Assembly: GCF_023721715.1 (NCBI RefSeq)
Contig: NZ_JAMDLG010000017.1
Span: forward strand, 124,001-188,000
Reading direction: 5' to 3'
Length of the DNA stretch: 64,000 nt
Origin: Parasegetibacter sp. NRK P23
GTDB taxonomy: Bacteria; Bacteroidota; Bacteroidia; Chitinophagales; Chitinophagaceae
Shown here: positions 36,301 through 43,491 of the stretch, piece after piece
Numbering within the stretch: position 1 is the first letter of the stretch
Layout: each line of letters starts with the position of its first letter
The notes under the pieces: model-generated
Databases searched by the model: none
Seen by the model: the letters and a program-made list of their open reading frames with translations, nothing else
What the model was told of the DNA's origin: nothing
Made by a program: the position numbers and the translations under genes

Positions 36301-36389
36301 TGTGCCGCATACATCTTATCCGAGGTTTGTGCTTTTCCCATAAAAGGGATTAACAGCAAAAGCAAAACAAATCCGTGCCTCAAATACAT
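30333..36389 (-). CDS. Alpha-2-macroglobulin family protein, lacking the thioester motif
   Basis: 2018 residues from the ATG at 36387-36389, giving the signal peptide MYLRHGFVLLLLLIPFMGKAQ; ATGs farther upstream at 36416 are alternatives. The MG2-type domain is near residues 590-700, with YLFTDRSIYRPGQTVQVKG. The A2M bait and complement-like region is around 1240-1370 (FFFPQLTTGANGALSFSFTIPESLTRWKFMGFAHTT). The toroid-like region, near 1600, has LQTPNGGFSWFPNGPDNRYIT. At the place where thioester-bearing relatives have a CxEQ motif, this protein reads HTPAYPSADSWFNKLYAQAIG, so no Cys-Gln thioester is possible. It would act as a large periplasmic or surface protease trap or envelope scaffold without covalent capture. 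No penicillin-binding partner gene adjoins. Confidence 0.9.
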   Translation of the reverse strand: MYLRHGFVLLLLLIPFMGKAQTSDKMYAAHWKKIDSLINKKGLPKDALAEVEKLSARATQEKNEPQRLKALVYRIILTEPVQDAPVPVSISMLEKEMSGAAGVSRAILQNMLAEQYWRYLQNNRFRLYDRTNVAAQKNDNINTWTAADLHQKISALYQASLQTPEQLQSVQLSAYEPLIRKGNMRHLRPTMYDLLAFRALEYYTNEERTIIQPKDPFRINMNAAFDPADQFVKVKFPSSDSGSLYHKALLLFQDIIRFHLYDKTPDALLDADIKRLSFVRDHAVQSDKDELWRMSVRHLTTQYGQTPAAAQAWYLLAEDLAEKAASYQPFEDTTHRYAYKEALAICDKVLTQPDSSEGKTNCAVLARDIRSKEIQLHTEQVNVPGQPFRSLVSFRNISGIHIRYIRMTSALKTELKNNNFNKDFWKRIVGLPAFRNAMQSLPVNDDYQTHKTEIAHEALPVGDYLLLVANDADFSPNSSLLALQQFHVSNIGFVQKGRQVYVVNRDSGVPLAGASVELWMNQYDYNTRKSTERKIETVTTNKNGLAAFTTQEKEVYNMRFAVQWGKERLQLDDAQYVVYWNNNEEVEEKRTNRTYLFTDRSIYRPGQTVQVKGLIVAEARAYKAVQPGITTTLYLYDANYKAIDSVKVTTNRFGSYAASFRLPENKLNGNFQLRDAKQQGYASFSVEEYKRPKFSVELKQPSGMFRLNDSVYISGNALAFAGNNISDAEVAYKVTRTRWIVYYPWFGRSVWPPQRPGNDAVILNGTARTDDQGNFSISFKAMADMDRKADPNDVFLYQVEADVTDVNGETRSAQTSVRIGYKSVTLAFSLPAEMPADSLKQLYLFARNSSDSAQSLPATIHIHQLKTPDRNFRERLWERPDQFVLSKEAYYAAFPHDIYSNENEVMAWPKQGEAVYSSSYHTTTYGEWEQKLPAFKPGWYMLEASVVDAFGEQVTTKWYMHLTGAQKTGVMYGIHLETIPEPTVPGQKLTAQWQTNLPKPVLLKDVFRSKNTVTEHITGNKTNGAFDINTNESDRGGLNVMLTTVKYNRVYTTSTMANIFWNNKLLKIETTTFRDKLLPGAKETWSFTVKPSEGTLDTAEVLAAMYDASLDDLKPHQWNRPYWPNNYSGATWQGNGNFGATEAQVKEIEVAPPVYLVKSYDGLFTPETWNIFDNDRIRYFMRSDELYVQGDRVTKEVVASAAISKVEGKQFTAPEVVPDFETAPPPAPNTSKPAIRANFSETAFFFPQLTTGANGALSFSFTIPESLTRWKFMGFAHTTEMASGYLERTVVTQKDLMLQPNLPRFLREGDRIDLSTKIANLTDKEMTGQVELQLLDADTRKPVDGWFQNVMPNQYFTAKAKGSAAIRFSIQIPYQYAKPLVVRMIARSGDHNDGEETILPVLANKILVTETLPVFLQGDGVKKISWDKLKKSGESETLQHQRLTVEFTSNPTWYVVQALPSLHTPAYPSADSWFNKLYAQAIGAAIFKKSPRLKVVIDTWLKGDSAALISPLEKNPELKNILLEETPWVLESGDQQERMRRLRFLLNMAAVEDDMQQALTELKALQTPNGGFSWFPNGPDNRYITQYITTGIGRLKKNGMLPASLQGELEEMAAKAVVYLDLRFLEDYNLLLKKKVKMDAQQLGAEQVYHLYMRSFFPDLSVDKAVQTALTYYRKQSATFWQKQTRYVQGLITQVLLRNNEPSRAAQVLNSVRQYAVRTPGEGMYWKENRGGYYWYQSPVEVQSLLIEAFAEKGGFASEVNDMKTWLLRLKQTTDWGNSVATANACYALLMNGADWLNKTPVVSVNIGGQNLTADSIEAGTGYFKKQVQQDKISAASGDISIKITGAGTGSAALPAWGAVYWQYFEQLDRITSAGADSTLSIKRVYYKQKETDAGTVLEEINNLTPLKPGDKLVVRMVVTTGRNMEFVHLKDQRAASLEPVQVLSRYQWKNGLGYYQTVKDASVQFFFDWLPKGTHVLEYPLFITHTGVFSTGIGTVQSLYAPEFAGHSEGSVLRVEE

Positions 36390-36546
36390 ACAAAACTTAC
36401 TACCATACTGAACCATGCTGCAAATTTTACTACAAGTTATCAAAACAAATACCAGGTTGACTACCCTGAAGCGGGTATAGTTGCATGTAGAATGCAAAAC
36501 CACAAAGTATTACATAAGCGTGTAGAAAAAACAGTGTTAAAACGGA

Positions 36547-36577
36547 TTGACTGGTGTTGTAAGAAGTCCTACATTTG
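36547..36577 (+). promoter_or_regulatory. Bacteroidota-type promoter for the toxin-antitoxin pair
   Basis: TTG at 36547-36549 is separated by 20 bases from TACATTTG at 36570-36577, matching the TTTG/TAnnTTTG consensus for the Bacteroidota primary sigma factor. Transcription would begin a few bases later, shortly before the ATG at 36597. Confidence 0.6.
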
Positions 36578-36596
36578 ATTTTTAAAACCAGTTTTT

Positions 36597-36827
36597 ATGC
36601 ATGAAGTGAAACTGCGGACGCAGGTCCGTTATGAAGAAGATGATGAAGGGGAAGAACAATCCCTATTACGTGATGGCGGAAGGAGCCGTTATCCCCAACG
36701 CGTATGGGATGATATTGAGGCGGCTTTGGCGGAAGAGGGACCGGGAACACCTCATGAAGTAGTAAAGAAAGAAATGGAGGAATGGTTAATCGCATTAAGG
36801 GCATCAAGATCAACTGGAAGGATGTAG
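36597..36827 (+). CDS. Antitoxin-like partner of the ParE-type toxin
   Basis: 76 residues, hydrophilic and acidic. It begins MHEVKLRTQVRYEEDDEGE and contains RYPQRVWDDIEAALAEEGPGTPHEVVKKEMEEWL, where the last part is a helix of the sort that wraps a toxin. It overlaps the following toxin frame by 46 bases, the usual antitoxin-first arrangement. I do not recognise a DNA-binding fold with confidence; a ribbon-helix-helix could lie at the N-terminus, but the first 30 residues are too charged to be sure. It would neutralise the toxin and probably autorepress. Confidence 0.7.
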   Translation: MHEVKLRTQVRYEEDDEGEEQSLLRDGGRSRYPQRVWDDIEAALAEEGPGTPHEVVKKEMEEWLIALRASRSTGRM

Positions 36828-37102
36828 CAAAAGAAAGATTCAGGGAAATAACAGCTTACCTGGATGAAAAATGGCCGCCTTATGTTTCAGAGAAGTTCTT
36901 TTCCAGAACCTGGTTTGCAATAGGATGTATTGAGAAGAATCCGGGACGATACAGGCCATCAGAAAGAACAGGCATCAGGGAAGCTATTCTTCATGGAAGG
37001 TGTATGCTCCTTTATGCAGTAAGGAATGAAACTGAAATTGAAATCATTACTTTTTTTGAAACCAGGCAGCACCCGTCTAAGAAGTTCAGCGGCTATCAAT
37101 AA
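36782..37102 (+). CDS. RelE/ParE-family toxin
   Basis: 106 residues. The ParE/RelE fold is seen in INWKDVAKERFREITAYLDEKWPPYVSEKFFSRTWFAIGCIEKNPGRYRPSERTGIREAILHGRCMLLYAVRNETEIEIITFFETRQHPSK, with the IEKNPGRY turn, the IRE strand and the LLYAV and IEIITFFETRQHP strands. ParE proteins poison gyrase and RelE proteins cut mRNA; the lack of clear RelE catalytic residues and the TRQHP tail favour ParE-like, but this is not certain. Overlap with the antitoxin ensures coupled translation. Confidence 0.82.
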   Translation: MVNRIKGIKINWKDVAKERFREITAYLDEKWPPYVSEKFFSRTWFAIGCIEKNPGRYRPSERTGIREAILHGRCMLLYAVRNETEIEIITFFETRQHPSKKFSGYQ

Positions 37103-37138
37103 CCTGAAATCGCTTTTCTCACAGTACCGCAAACAAAA

Positions 37139-37162
37139 AACGGCGAACTTTCGTTCACCGTT
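37139..37162 (-). terminator. Terminator downstream of sucD
   Basis: AACGGCGAAC (37139-37148), loop TTTC and GTTCACCGTT (37153-37162) form a 10-bp stem with one G-U pair. Read on the minus strand, a T-rich run follows, giving an intrinsic terminator for sucD. Confidence 0.75.
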
Positions 37163-37185
37163 TTAAATATGATGTTGCTGTAAAA

Positions 37186-38058
37186 TTATTTTTTCAGCAC
37201 TTCAGCCATTGTTTTGCCGATATCAGCGGGGCTGTCCACCACGTGGATGCCACATTCGCGCATGATCTTCATTTTTGCGGCTGCTGTATCATCTGCTCCA
37301 CCAACGATAGCACCCGCATGGCCCATACGGCGACCGGGAGGCGCTGTTTGTCCGGCGATGAAACCAACCACGGGCTTGGTGCCATGTTCCTTGATCCAGC
37401 GGGCGGCCTCTGCTTCCATGCCCCCACCGATCTCACCGATCATTACGATACCGTGGGTATTGGGATCGTTCATGAGCAGTTCCACGGCTTCTTTAGTAGG
37501 TGTTCCGATGATGGGATCGCCTCCGATGCCGATGGCGGTTGTTATGCCCAGTCCGGCCTTGGCTACCTGGTCGGCGGCTTCGTAAGTGAGGGTACCGGAT
37601 TTAGAAACGATACCAACATTGCCTTTTTTGAAGATAAAGCCGGGCATGATGCCAACTTTGGCTTCATCGGCAGTGATCACACCGGGGCAGTTTGGTCCGA
37701 TCAGGCGGGTGTTTTTACCCTGGAGGTAGTTTTTCACCTTCACCATATCCTGTACGGGAATGCCTTCGGTGATGCAAACCACCAGTTCGATACCCGCGTC
37801 AGCGGCTTCCATGATGGCGTCGGCAGCGAAGGCAGGGGGAACGAAAATAATAGATACGTTTGCATTGGTTTGCTGCACAGCGTCCAGTACGGTGTTAAAA
37901 ACGGGCCTGTCGAGGTGTTTGGTGCCGCCCTTACCCGGGGTTACACCGCCTACCACCTGTGTGCCGTATTCAATCATTTGGGTAGCATGGAAAGTTCCTT
38001 CCGTACCTGTAAATCCCTGTACGATGATCTTACTGTTCTTATTAACTAATACAGACAT
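37186..38058 (-). CDS. sucD: Succinyl-CoA ligase (ADP-forming) subunit alpha
   Basis: 290 residues, full length. The CoA-binding domain opens [23 protein letters not shown] and has [13 protein letters not shown]-like text, IGPNCPGVI and [11 protein letters not shown]. The active-site histidine is in GHAGAIVGG, which is phosphorylated during the reaction succinyl-CoA to succinate plus ATP. It is a citric-acid-cycle enzyme and needs a beta subunit (SucC), which is not in this window. It is followed by a clear terminator and preceded at about 50 bases by the MlaF gene on the same strand. Confidence 0.96.
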   Translation of the reverse strand: MSVLVNKNSKIIVQGFTGTEGTFHATQMIEYGTQVVGGVTPGKGGTKHLDRPVFNTVLDAVQQTNANVSIIFVPPAFAADAIMEAADAGIELVVCITEGIPVQDMVKVKNYLQGKNTRLIGPNCPGVITADEAKVGIMPGFIFKKGNVGIVSKSGTLTYEAADQVAKAGLGITTAIGIGGDPIIGTPTKEAVELLMNDPNTHGIVMIGEIGGGMEAEAARWIKEHGTKPVVGFIAGQTAPPGRRMGHAGAIVGGADDTAAAKMKIMRECGIHVVDSPADIGKTMAEVLKK

Positions 38059-38109
38059 ATCTGCTATTTTGGTGATTATAACTTATTGGGCGGGGCAAAG
38101 GTAAGGGTT

Positions 38110-38892
38110 TTAGCCTTTATTTTTCCTGTTCATCTCCATCATCCGGAGCTCCTTGGCATCCTGCAGGAACTCGGAGGCGAAAATGAAGTTGTTCAGGCGC
38201 TCATTTTTCGAGAAAATGATCTCCTGGTTGGAGCCCTCCCACTCTTTCAGGCCTTCGTACAGGTAAATGATGTGGTCGCCAATCTCCATTACACTGTTCA
38301 TATCGTGCGTAACGATCACGGTGGTGGTATTGTATTCCCGGGTGATCTCCTGGATGAGTTTATCAATTACGAGCGAAGTCTGTGGATCAAGGCCGGAGTT
38401 CGGCTCGTCACAGAAAAGATAATGCGGATTTAACACGATGGCCCGGGCGATGCCCACACGCTTCTTCATCCCGCCGGATATTTCCGCGGGGAACTTCCGG
38501 TTGGCTTCATTGAGTTGAACCCGGTTGAGGACCTCGTTTACCCGTTTTCTTTTCTGTTTGTAGGAATCAGTGGTGAACATATCAAGTGGAAACATGATAT
38601 TCTGCTCCACGGTCATGCTATCGAAAAGCGCTGATCCCTGGAACAGCATGCCGATTTGTTTCCGGATGTCCTTTTTTTCCTTGAAATCCATGGTGGTGAA
38701 ATTCTGTCCATCGTACAGCACTTCGCCTTCTTCCGGGGTGAAAAGCCCCACCATGCATTTTGTAAAAACTGTTTTACCACTTCCACTGGAACCGATGATC
38801 AGGTTGCATTTCCCCGGCTCCATGTTCACGCTCACGCCTTTGATCACCTGCTTCTCGCCGAAATTCTTCTTGATATTGTTTACCTGGATCAT
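38110..38892 (-). CDS. MlaF-like ABC transporter ATP-binding protein
   Basis: 260 residues. Walker A is GSSGSGKT near residue 35, the Q-loop is MLFQGSALFD, the signature is ISGGMKKRV, and Walker B is YLFCDEPNSGLDP followed by the H-loop VIVTHDM. FQGSALFDSMTVEQNIMFPL is the pattern of MlaF/Ttg2A-type ATPases, which move phospholipids between outer and inner membrane. It lies 25 bases downstream of the MlaE-type permease on the same strand. The MlaD substrate-binding protein is not adjacent. Confidence 0.9.
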   Translation of the reverse strand: MIQVNNIKKNFGEKQVIKGVSVNMEPGKCNLIIGSSGSGKTVFTKCMVGLFTPEEGEVLYDGQNFTTMDFKEKKDIRKQIGMLFQGSALFDSMTVEQNIMFPLDMFTTDSYKQKRKRVNEVLNRVQLNEANRKFPAEISGGMKKRVGIARAIVLNPHYLFCDEPNSGLDPQTSLVIDKLIQEITREYNTTTVIVTHDMNSVMEIGDHIIYLYEGLKEWEGSNQEIIFSKNERLNNFIFASEFLQDAKELRMMEMNRKNKG

Positions 38893-38917
38893 CTGGTTTC
38901 TTTTGGGTTAAATTTTA

Positions 38918-39655
38918 TCAGAGCAGCAATGCCGCCAGTATATAATCAGCGAAAAGGATGAGGATACAGCTTACCACCACCGATTTTGTGCTGGAACGGC
39001 CTATTTCCAGGGCACCACCTTTCACGTAGTAGCCGAAATAAGCCGGAACAGAAGATATGATGAAAGCGAAAGTATACGCTTTGATGAGCGCGAAGGTTAC
39101 GTTGAAAGGCATGAAATTCTGCAAAAGGCCTTTATCAAAATCGGCGGTGGACACAATGCCGGACGCCTGGCCCGCAAACCTTCCTCCCCAGATGCCGAGA
39201 GCGGCGGAAAGTGTGACCAGCATCGGGATCATCAATAAAGCGCCGATTATTTTAGGCAGAACAAGGTAGGTTTTGGTGTTGATGCCCATGATCTCCAGCG
39301 CATCAATCTGTTCGCTTACCCGCATGTTACCGAGTTCACTCGCGATTTTACTGCCCACGACCCCTGCCAGTACAATACATACCAGGGTGGGTGCGAACTC
39401 CAGGATGACGGTATCCCGTACAATCTGGGCGATGGTGGATTTCGGAATGATCGGACTAACCAGTTGGTAGGCCGTCTGCAACGTGGATACCGCTCCCATG
39501 AAAATGGAAATGATGACCACGATTCCCAAAGAACCCACGCCTATCTCCGAACACTGGTGCATGAATTCCTTCCAGTACATCTTAAAATTCTCCGGCTTCG
39601 AGAACATGCCTTTCAACATCAGCAGGTACCTGCCGAACTCCGTAAAAAATGTCAT
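38918..39655 (-). CDS. MlaE-like ABC transporter permease
   Basis: 245 residues with five hydrophobic segments. IVVIISIFMGAVSTLQTAYQL, DTVILEFAPTLVCIVLAGVVGSKIASELGNMRVSEQIDALEIMGINTKTYLVLPKIIGALLMIPMLVTLSAALG is diagnostic of the MlaE/Ttg2B family, including the EQIDALEIMG coupling segment. It functions with the ATPase gene directly downstream to maintain outer-membrane lipid asymmetry. Start at 39653-39655, about 39 bases after the preceding unknown gene's stop on the same strand. Confidence 0.92.
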   Translation of the reverse strand: MTFFTEFGRYLLMLKGMFSKPENFKMYWKEFMHQCSEIGVGSLGIVVIISIFMGAVSTLQTAYQLVSPIIPKSTIAQIVRDTVILEFAPTLVCIVLAGVVGSKIASELGNMRVSEQIDALEIMGINTKTYLVLPKIIGALLMIPMLVTLSAALGIWGGRFAGQASGIVSTADFDKGLLQNFMPFNVTFALIKAYTFAFIISSVPAYFGYYVKGGALEIGRSSTKSVVVSCILILFADYILAALLL

Positions 39656-39694
39656 GGGCCTGTTTTAGTAAAACAAAAATAACGGAAACGGATG

Positions 39695-40642
39695 TCACTT
39701 TTTCATCCCTGCCAGTATCAGTACTTTCATGTGGGCCTTAATGAGTTCTCCCATGGTACGGCAGTGCTTCATTTCAGGAACCTGGTGGTACTCACTCAAT
39801 TCCTGTGCCAGCGAAGCGGTTTTTTCGGGCGTGGACAGTTCATCCAGCACAACGGCATCGTGCAAATCCTTGAGGCGGTGGCGCTGGGAGCGGATGCGCC
39901 GGATGATCTGGGAACGTTCTTCCACCTGGTATTGCTGGATCACATCAGGATGGCAGTGCTGAATGGCGAGGTCAACGAATACCTTGTTCTCTTTGAAGAA
40001 CTGGGGCAGGTACATGTTCTTTCTGCCCTCATAACATTGCTGGTCGAAATCCATGGCGCGCATCCGGAAATGAATGTCATCAAAATCCTGGGTGATGTCG
40101 AACACAAAATTGTAACTGCGCATATCCCCCAGCAGTCGGAAGAAGCAGCGTTCATTGAATTTTACGAATTCTTTCGCGATGCGTTTAGGGTTAAATTCAG
40201 GCCTGCCGAGGTACTGTTTGATAAAGGTGTCGCCGGGCACCCCGATGATGTGTTCTTCCACCAGCGTACCGTTATCCACGAGATAGTTGATCCAGTAAGG
40301 TGAAACGATATGCTCCAGTTCCAGGCCCAGTACCCGCGAGGCATCCGCCTGTTTGATATAGAAATAGTCGTACACCTCGTTGTAGTTGTTCACGATCTTG
40401 ATGCGGAAAGGATGTGAGTTGCCGAACAAACAGTAATCGATCCTTTCGATATGGAGGTGTTCTTCCGCTTCCGTTTGTCCCCCGGATTTCAGCAGGGAGT
40501 AGACGTGCTTCAGGCTTTTATTGATCTCTTCCTGTAAGGTGGGATGGTACCATACCGATTCCCATAAGGTGTCTTTCCCCGCCGAATCGTATACGGGTCG
40601 GCAGGAATCAAAATGCCGGAGAAACTCGTAAGAGATGGGCAA
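39695..40642 (-). CDS. Conserved protein of unknown function, start uncertain
   Basis: 315 residues from a TTG at 40640-40642, the first start codon I can find. The frame stays open a further 31 codons upstream (to 40735) and reads like protein (KKKISYPVSKHFRKFLKRYG), but contains no ATG, GTG or TTG; a CTG at 40727-40729 is the only other candidate. The protein is soluble, with repeated aromatic and charged blocks (RIDYCLFGNSHPFRIKIVNNYNEVYDYFYIKQADASRV, FFRLLGDMRSYNFVFDI, MDFDQQCYEGRKNMYLPQFFKEN). I do not recognise a family. It precedes the MlaE/MlaF genes and may be in their operon. Confidence 0.55.
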   Translation of the reverse strand: MPISYEFLRHFDSCRPVYDSAGKDTLWESVWYHPTLQEEINKSLKHVYSLLKSGGQTEAEEHLHIERIDYCLFGNSHPFRIKIVNNYNEVYDYFYIKQADASRVLGLELEHIVSPYWINYLVDNGTLVEEHIIGVPGDTFIKQYLGRPEFNPKRIAKEFVKFNERCFFRLLGDMRSYNFVFDITQDFDDIHFRMRAMDFDQQCYEGRKNMYLPQFFKENKVFVDLAIQHCHPDVIQQYQVEERSQIIRRIRSQRHRLKDLHDAVVLDELSTPEKTASLAQELSEYHQVPEMKHCRTMGELIKAHMKVLILAGMKK

Positions 40643-40737
40643 CGGGGCTTCCCGCCCGTATCGTTTCAGGAACTTCCTGAAGTGTTTGCTGACGGGATAG
40701 GAGATTTTCTTTTTTGAGATGGTTTCCAGGGAATTTT

Positions 40738-40934
40738 AAATTTTGAATGATGAATTTTGGATGATGAATTGAGGTGGTAAGTTATTGCTTTTTTTCACGC
40801 AAAGGCGCAAAGGAGCAGAGACGCAAAGCGTTGTTTAGTTTACTACTTTCCGAATATACAGCGAAGTAATGCACTACCCTTAATAAATTCGAGTTTCCGT
40901 CTATTCAAAATTCAATATCCAGCATTCAAAATTT
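40738..40934. repeat. Intergenic element bounded by AAATTTTGAATG inverted repeats
   Basis: AAATTTTGAATG at 40738-40749 and its exact reverse complement at 40923-40934 flank about 170 bases. Inside, at 40791-40832, is a CACGCAAAGGCGCAAAGGAG tract like the one at 2257. Adjacent TGATGAATTTTGGATGATGAAT text is of a type seen repeatedly in Bacteroidota intergenic regions. The element ends one base before the malic enzyme stop. Confidence 0.6.
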
Positions 40935-40935
40935 C

Positions 40936-43284
40936 CTACATATCCTTACTCACCTTTCTGAAACTCTTCCACCAGGGCGATTTCCGCACTTCTTCTTCCG
41001 TAGATATTTTACATTTCTGTTGTGCGTCTATTACAGCGATCAGGGTCATGTTTACGATGCTGCGCACGGAGCTGCCGAGTTGCAACACGTGCACCGGTTT
41101 TTTCAACCCGAGCAGGATGGGACCGATGGCATCGGCGCCACCCACCTCTTTGAGCAGGTTGTAAGCCACGTTGCCTGCGGTAAGATTGGGGAAGATGAGT
41201 GTGTTTACGTCCTGGTCGGCGAGTTCGCTGAACGGGTAGTTGTCGCGGAGGATTTCTTTGTTGAAAGCCACGCTGGCCTGCATTTCACCATCTACGATGA
41301 GCGAAGGATTCCTTTGCTTCACAATTTTCCGGGCATTGGCCACCAGCTTGGCTTCCGGCGAGTTGCTGCTGCCGAAATTAGAATAGCTGAGCATGGCGAT
41401 GCGCGGCACCAGGTTGAAATGTTTTACTTCTTTGGCCACCATCAGGGTGATATCCGCCAGTTCTTCGGCCGTGGGATTGAAATTCACGGTGGTATCTGCC
41501 AGGAAAAGCGGGCCTCGCTTGGTGAGCAACAGGTACATGCCCGCAATCTTCTTCACGTTTTCTTCCGTGCCGATGATCTGGATAGCGGGCAGCAGTGTTT
41601 CCTGGTAGTTTTTAGTCAGCCCCGAGATCATGGCATCGGCATCTCCGCATTCCACCATCATACAGCCGAAATAATTCCGGTCGCGCATGGCTTTTTTGGA
41701 TTCATAGTAATTGAATCCTTTGCGTTGCCTTTTCTGGAAGAATATTTCTCCGTAGAGCTGGCGTTTTTCTTCCATTTCATCGCTCCGGGGATCGAGAATG
41801 GGCATATCGGAGAGGTCTATGCCGTTTTCTTCGGCGATCTTTCTGATGCGCACCTCTCCCCCCAACAGGATCGGGTAGGCGATACCGTCTTCATAAACGA
41901 TCTGCGCGGCTTTTAGCACCTTCACATTATCCGCATCGGCGAACACCACACGCTTGGGCGCACGACGTGCTTTGTTGCCAATCACGCGCATTACCTGATT
42001 GTCAATACCGAGCCTGCGGTTCAGTTCTTCTCTGTACTTGTCCCAGTTTTTGATGGGCGCCTGAGCCACCCCACTTTCCATGGCGGCTTTCGCCACGGCG
42101 GGAGCAACGGTTTCCAGTAAGCGCGGATCAAGCGGTTTGGGGATAATATAATTGGGCCCGAAAGAAATGTGTTTTTCGTTGTAGGCCAGGGTAACAATCT
42201 CCGGAACGGGTGTGCGTGTGAGTTCGGCCAAGGCCTTTACCGCGGCCTGTTTCATCGCCTCATTGATCTGGGTGGCCCGCACATCCAGCGCACCACGAAA
42301 TATGTAGGGGAATCCGAGTACGTTGTTTACCTGGTTGGGAAAATCGGAACGACCGGTGGCCATGATGATGTCTTTCCTCACCTCGGTGGCCTTTTCGTAA
42401 CTGATCTCCGGTTCGGGATTCGCCAGTGCGAATACCACAGGGTTTTTCGCCATGCTTTTGATCATTTCACCGGATACCACGTTGCCAACGGACAATCCCA
42501 GGAACACGTCGGCATCTTTCAGCGCGTCCGCCAGCACGATATTACTTTTCTTCGCGTCTATGGCGAATCTCAGTTTTAGTTCATCCAGGTCGGGACGGCC
42601 TTTGTGGAGCACGCCGTCCTTGTCGAACATAATAAAGTTTTCATATTTCGCGCCCAGCGACACATACATCTGCACACAGGCCATGGCCGCCGCGCCAGCG
42701 CCGTTCACCACGATCTTTACTTTTTCGATCTTTTTCTTTTGTATTTCCAATGCGTTTAGCAACCCGCATCCGCTGATGATGGCGGTACCGTGCTGGTCGT
42801 CGTGCATAACGGGTATTTTGAGCTGCTCCTTTAGCTTCTGCTCAATATAAAAGCACTCAGGCGCCTTGATGTCTTCCAGGTTAATGCCACCGAAAGTTGG
42901 TTCCAAAGCCTTAACGATCTGTACGAATTTTTCGGGGTCCTTCTCGTTGATTTCTATATCGAAAACATCAATATCTGCGAATATTTTGAAAAGTACGCCT
43001 TTCCCTTCCATAACGGGTTTGCCGGCTTCAGGGCCGATATCGCCCAAACCGAGTACGGCGGTACCATTGCTGATCACGCCCACAAGATTTCCTTTCGCGG
43101 TGTATTTATAAACGGTTTCCGGGTTGGCATGAATTTCCTTGCAGGGTTCGGCCACGCCGGGAGAATAGGCGAGTGAGAGATCGCGTTGGGTTTTCGCCTC
43201 TTTCGTGGGCACTACTTCAATTTTCCCCGGACGACCCTTCGCGTGGTATTCCAGCGCGTCTTCTTTTCTAAGCTGCTTCTTCAT
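40936..43284 (-). CDS. maeB: NADP-dependent malic enzyme with phosphotransacetylase-like C-terminal domain
   Basis: 782 residues. The malic enzyme part (about 1-430) has [38 protein letters not shown], the catalytic lysine region and [15 protein letters not shown] for the dinucleotide. The C-terminal half (about 440-780) resembles phosphate acetyltransferase, with [50 protein letters not shown] and LEVGG-like [27 protein letters not shown]. It makes pyruvate and NADPH from malate; the C-terminal part is usually regulatory (acetyl-CoA). A minus-strand TACCTTTG promoter element lies about 135 bases upstream at 43417-43424. Confidence 0.95.
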   Translation of the reverse strand: MKKQLRKEDALEYHAKGRPGKIEVVPTKEAKTQRDLSLAYSPGVAEPCKEIHANPETVYKYTAKGNLVGVISNGTAVLGLGDIGPEAGKPVMEGKGVLFKIFADIDVFDIEINEKDPEKFVQIVKALEPTFGGINLEDIKAPECFYIEQKLKEQLKIPVMHDDQHGTAIISGCGLLNALEIQKKKIEKVKIVVNGAGAAAMACVQMYVSLGAKYENFIMFDKDGVLHKGRPDLDELKLRFAIDAKKSNIVLADALKDADVFLGLSVGNVVSGEMIKSMAKNPVVFALANPEPEISYEKATEVRKDIIMATGRSDFPNQVNNVLGFPYIFRGALDVRATQINEAMKQAAVKALAELTRTPVPEIVTLAYNEKHISFGPNYIIPKPLDPRLLETVAPAVAKAAMESGVAQAPIKNWDKYREELNRRLGIDNQVMRVIGNKARRAPKRVVFADADNVKVLKAAQIVYEDGIAYPILLGGEVRIRKIAEENGIDLSDMPILDPRSDEMEEKRQLYGEIFFQKRQRKGFNYYESKKAMRDRNYFGCMMVECGDADAMISGLTKNYQETLLPAIQIIGTEENVKKIAGMYLLLTKRGPLFLADTTVNFNPTAEELADITLMVAKEVKHFNLVPRIAMLSYSNFGSSNSPEAKLVANARKIVKQRNPSLIVDGEMQASVAFNKEILRDNYPFSELADQDVNTLIFPNLTAGNVAYNLLKEVGGADAIGPILLGLKKPVHVLQLGSSVRSIVNMTLIAVIDAQQKCKISTEEEVRKSPWWKSFRKVSKDM

Positions 43285-43416
43285 AGATTGAATGCATCAT
43301 GTTTTCGGCGACCGTACAATTTTACGGAGAGCGGGCAGATTGGCGGGAGTATGTGCTCCCATAAGTTAGCTTTTTACGCAATCATGCCTGAGAAACGCCA
43401 TTAATGTGAAACGCCA

Positions 43417-43446
43417 CAAAGGTAATCATTCAGTCCTCACAGCAAA
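43417..43446 (-). promoter_or_regulatory. Bacteroidota-type promoter upstream of malic enzyme
   Basis: On the minus strand TTTG (43446-43443) is followed after 18 bases by TACCTTTG (43424-43417). This matches the -33/-7 consensus except for a spacer one base short. It leaves a leader of about 120 bases before the malic enzyme start. Confidence 0.45.
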
Positions 43447-43491
43447 GTTTCTGACCATATTTGATAAGGATCGGTGAAAATACCGTTCCAT

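Noticed and set aside
37243-38049. A 268-codon plus-strand frame opposite sucD
   Set aside because: sucD is supported by its catalytic histidine and family motifs; the opposite frame is rich in His/Cys without pattern.
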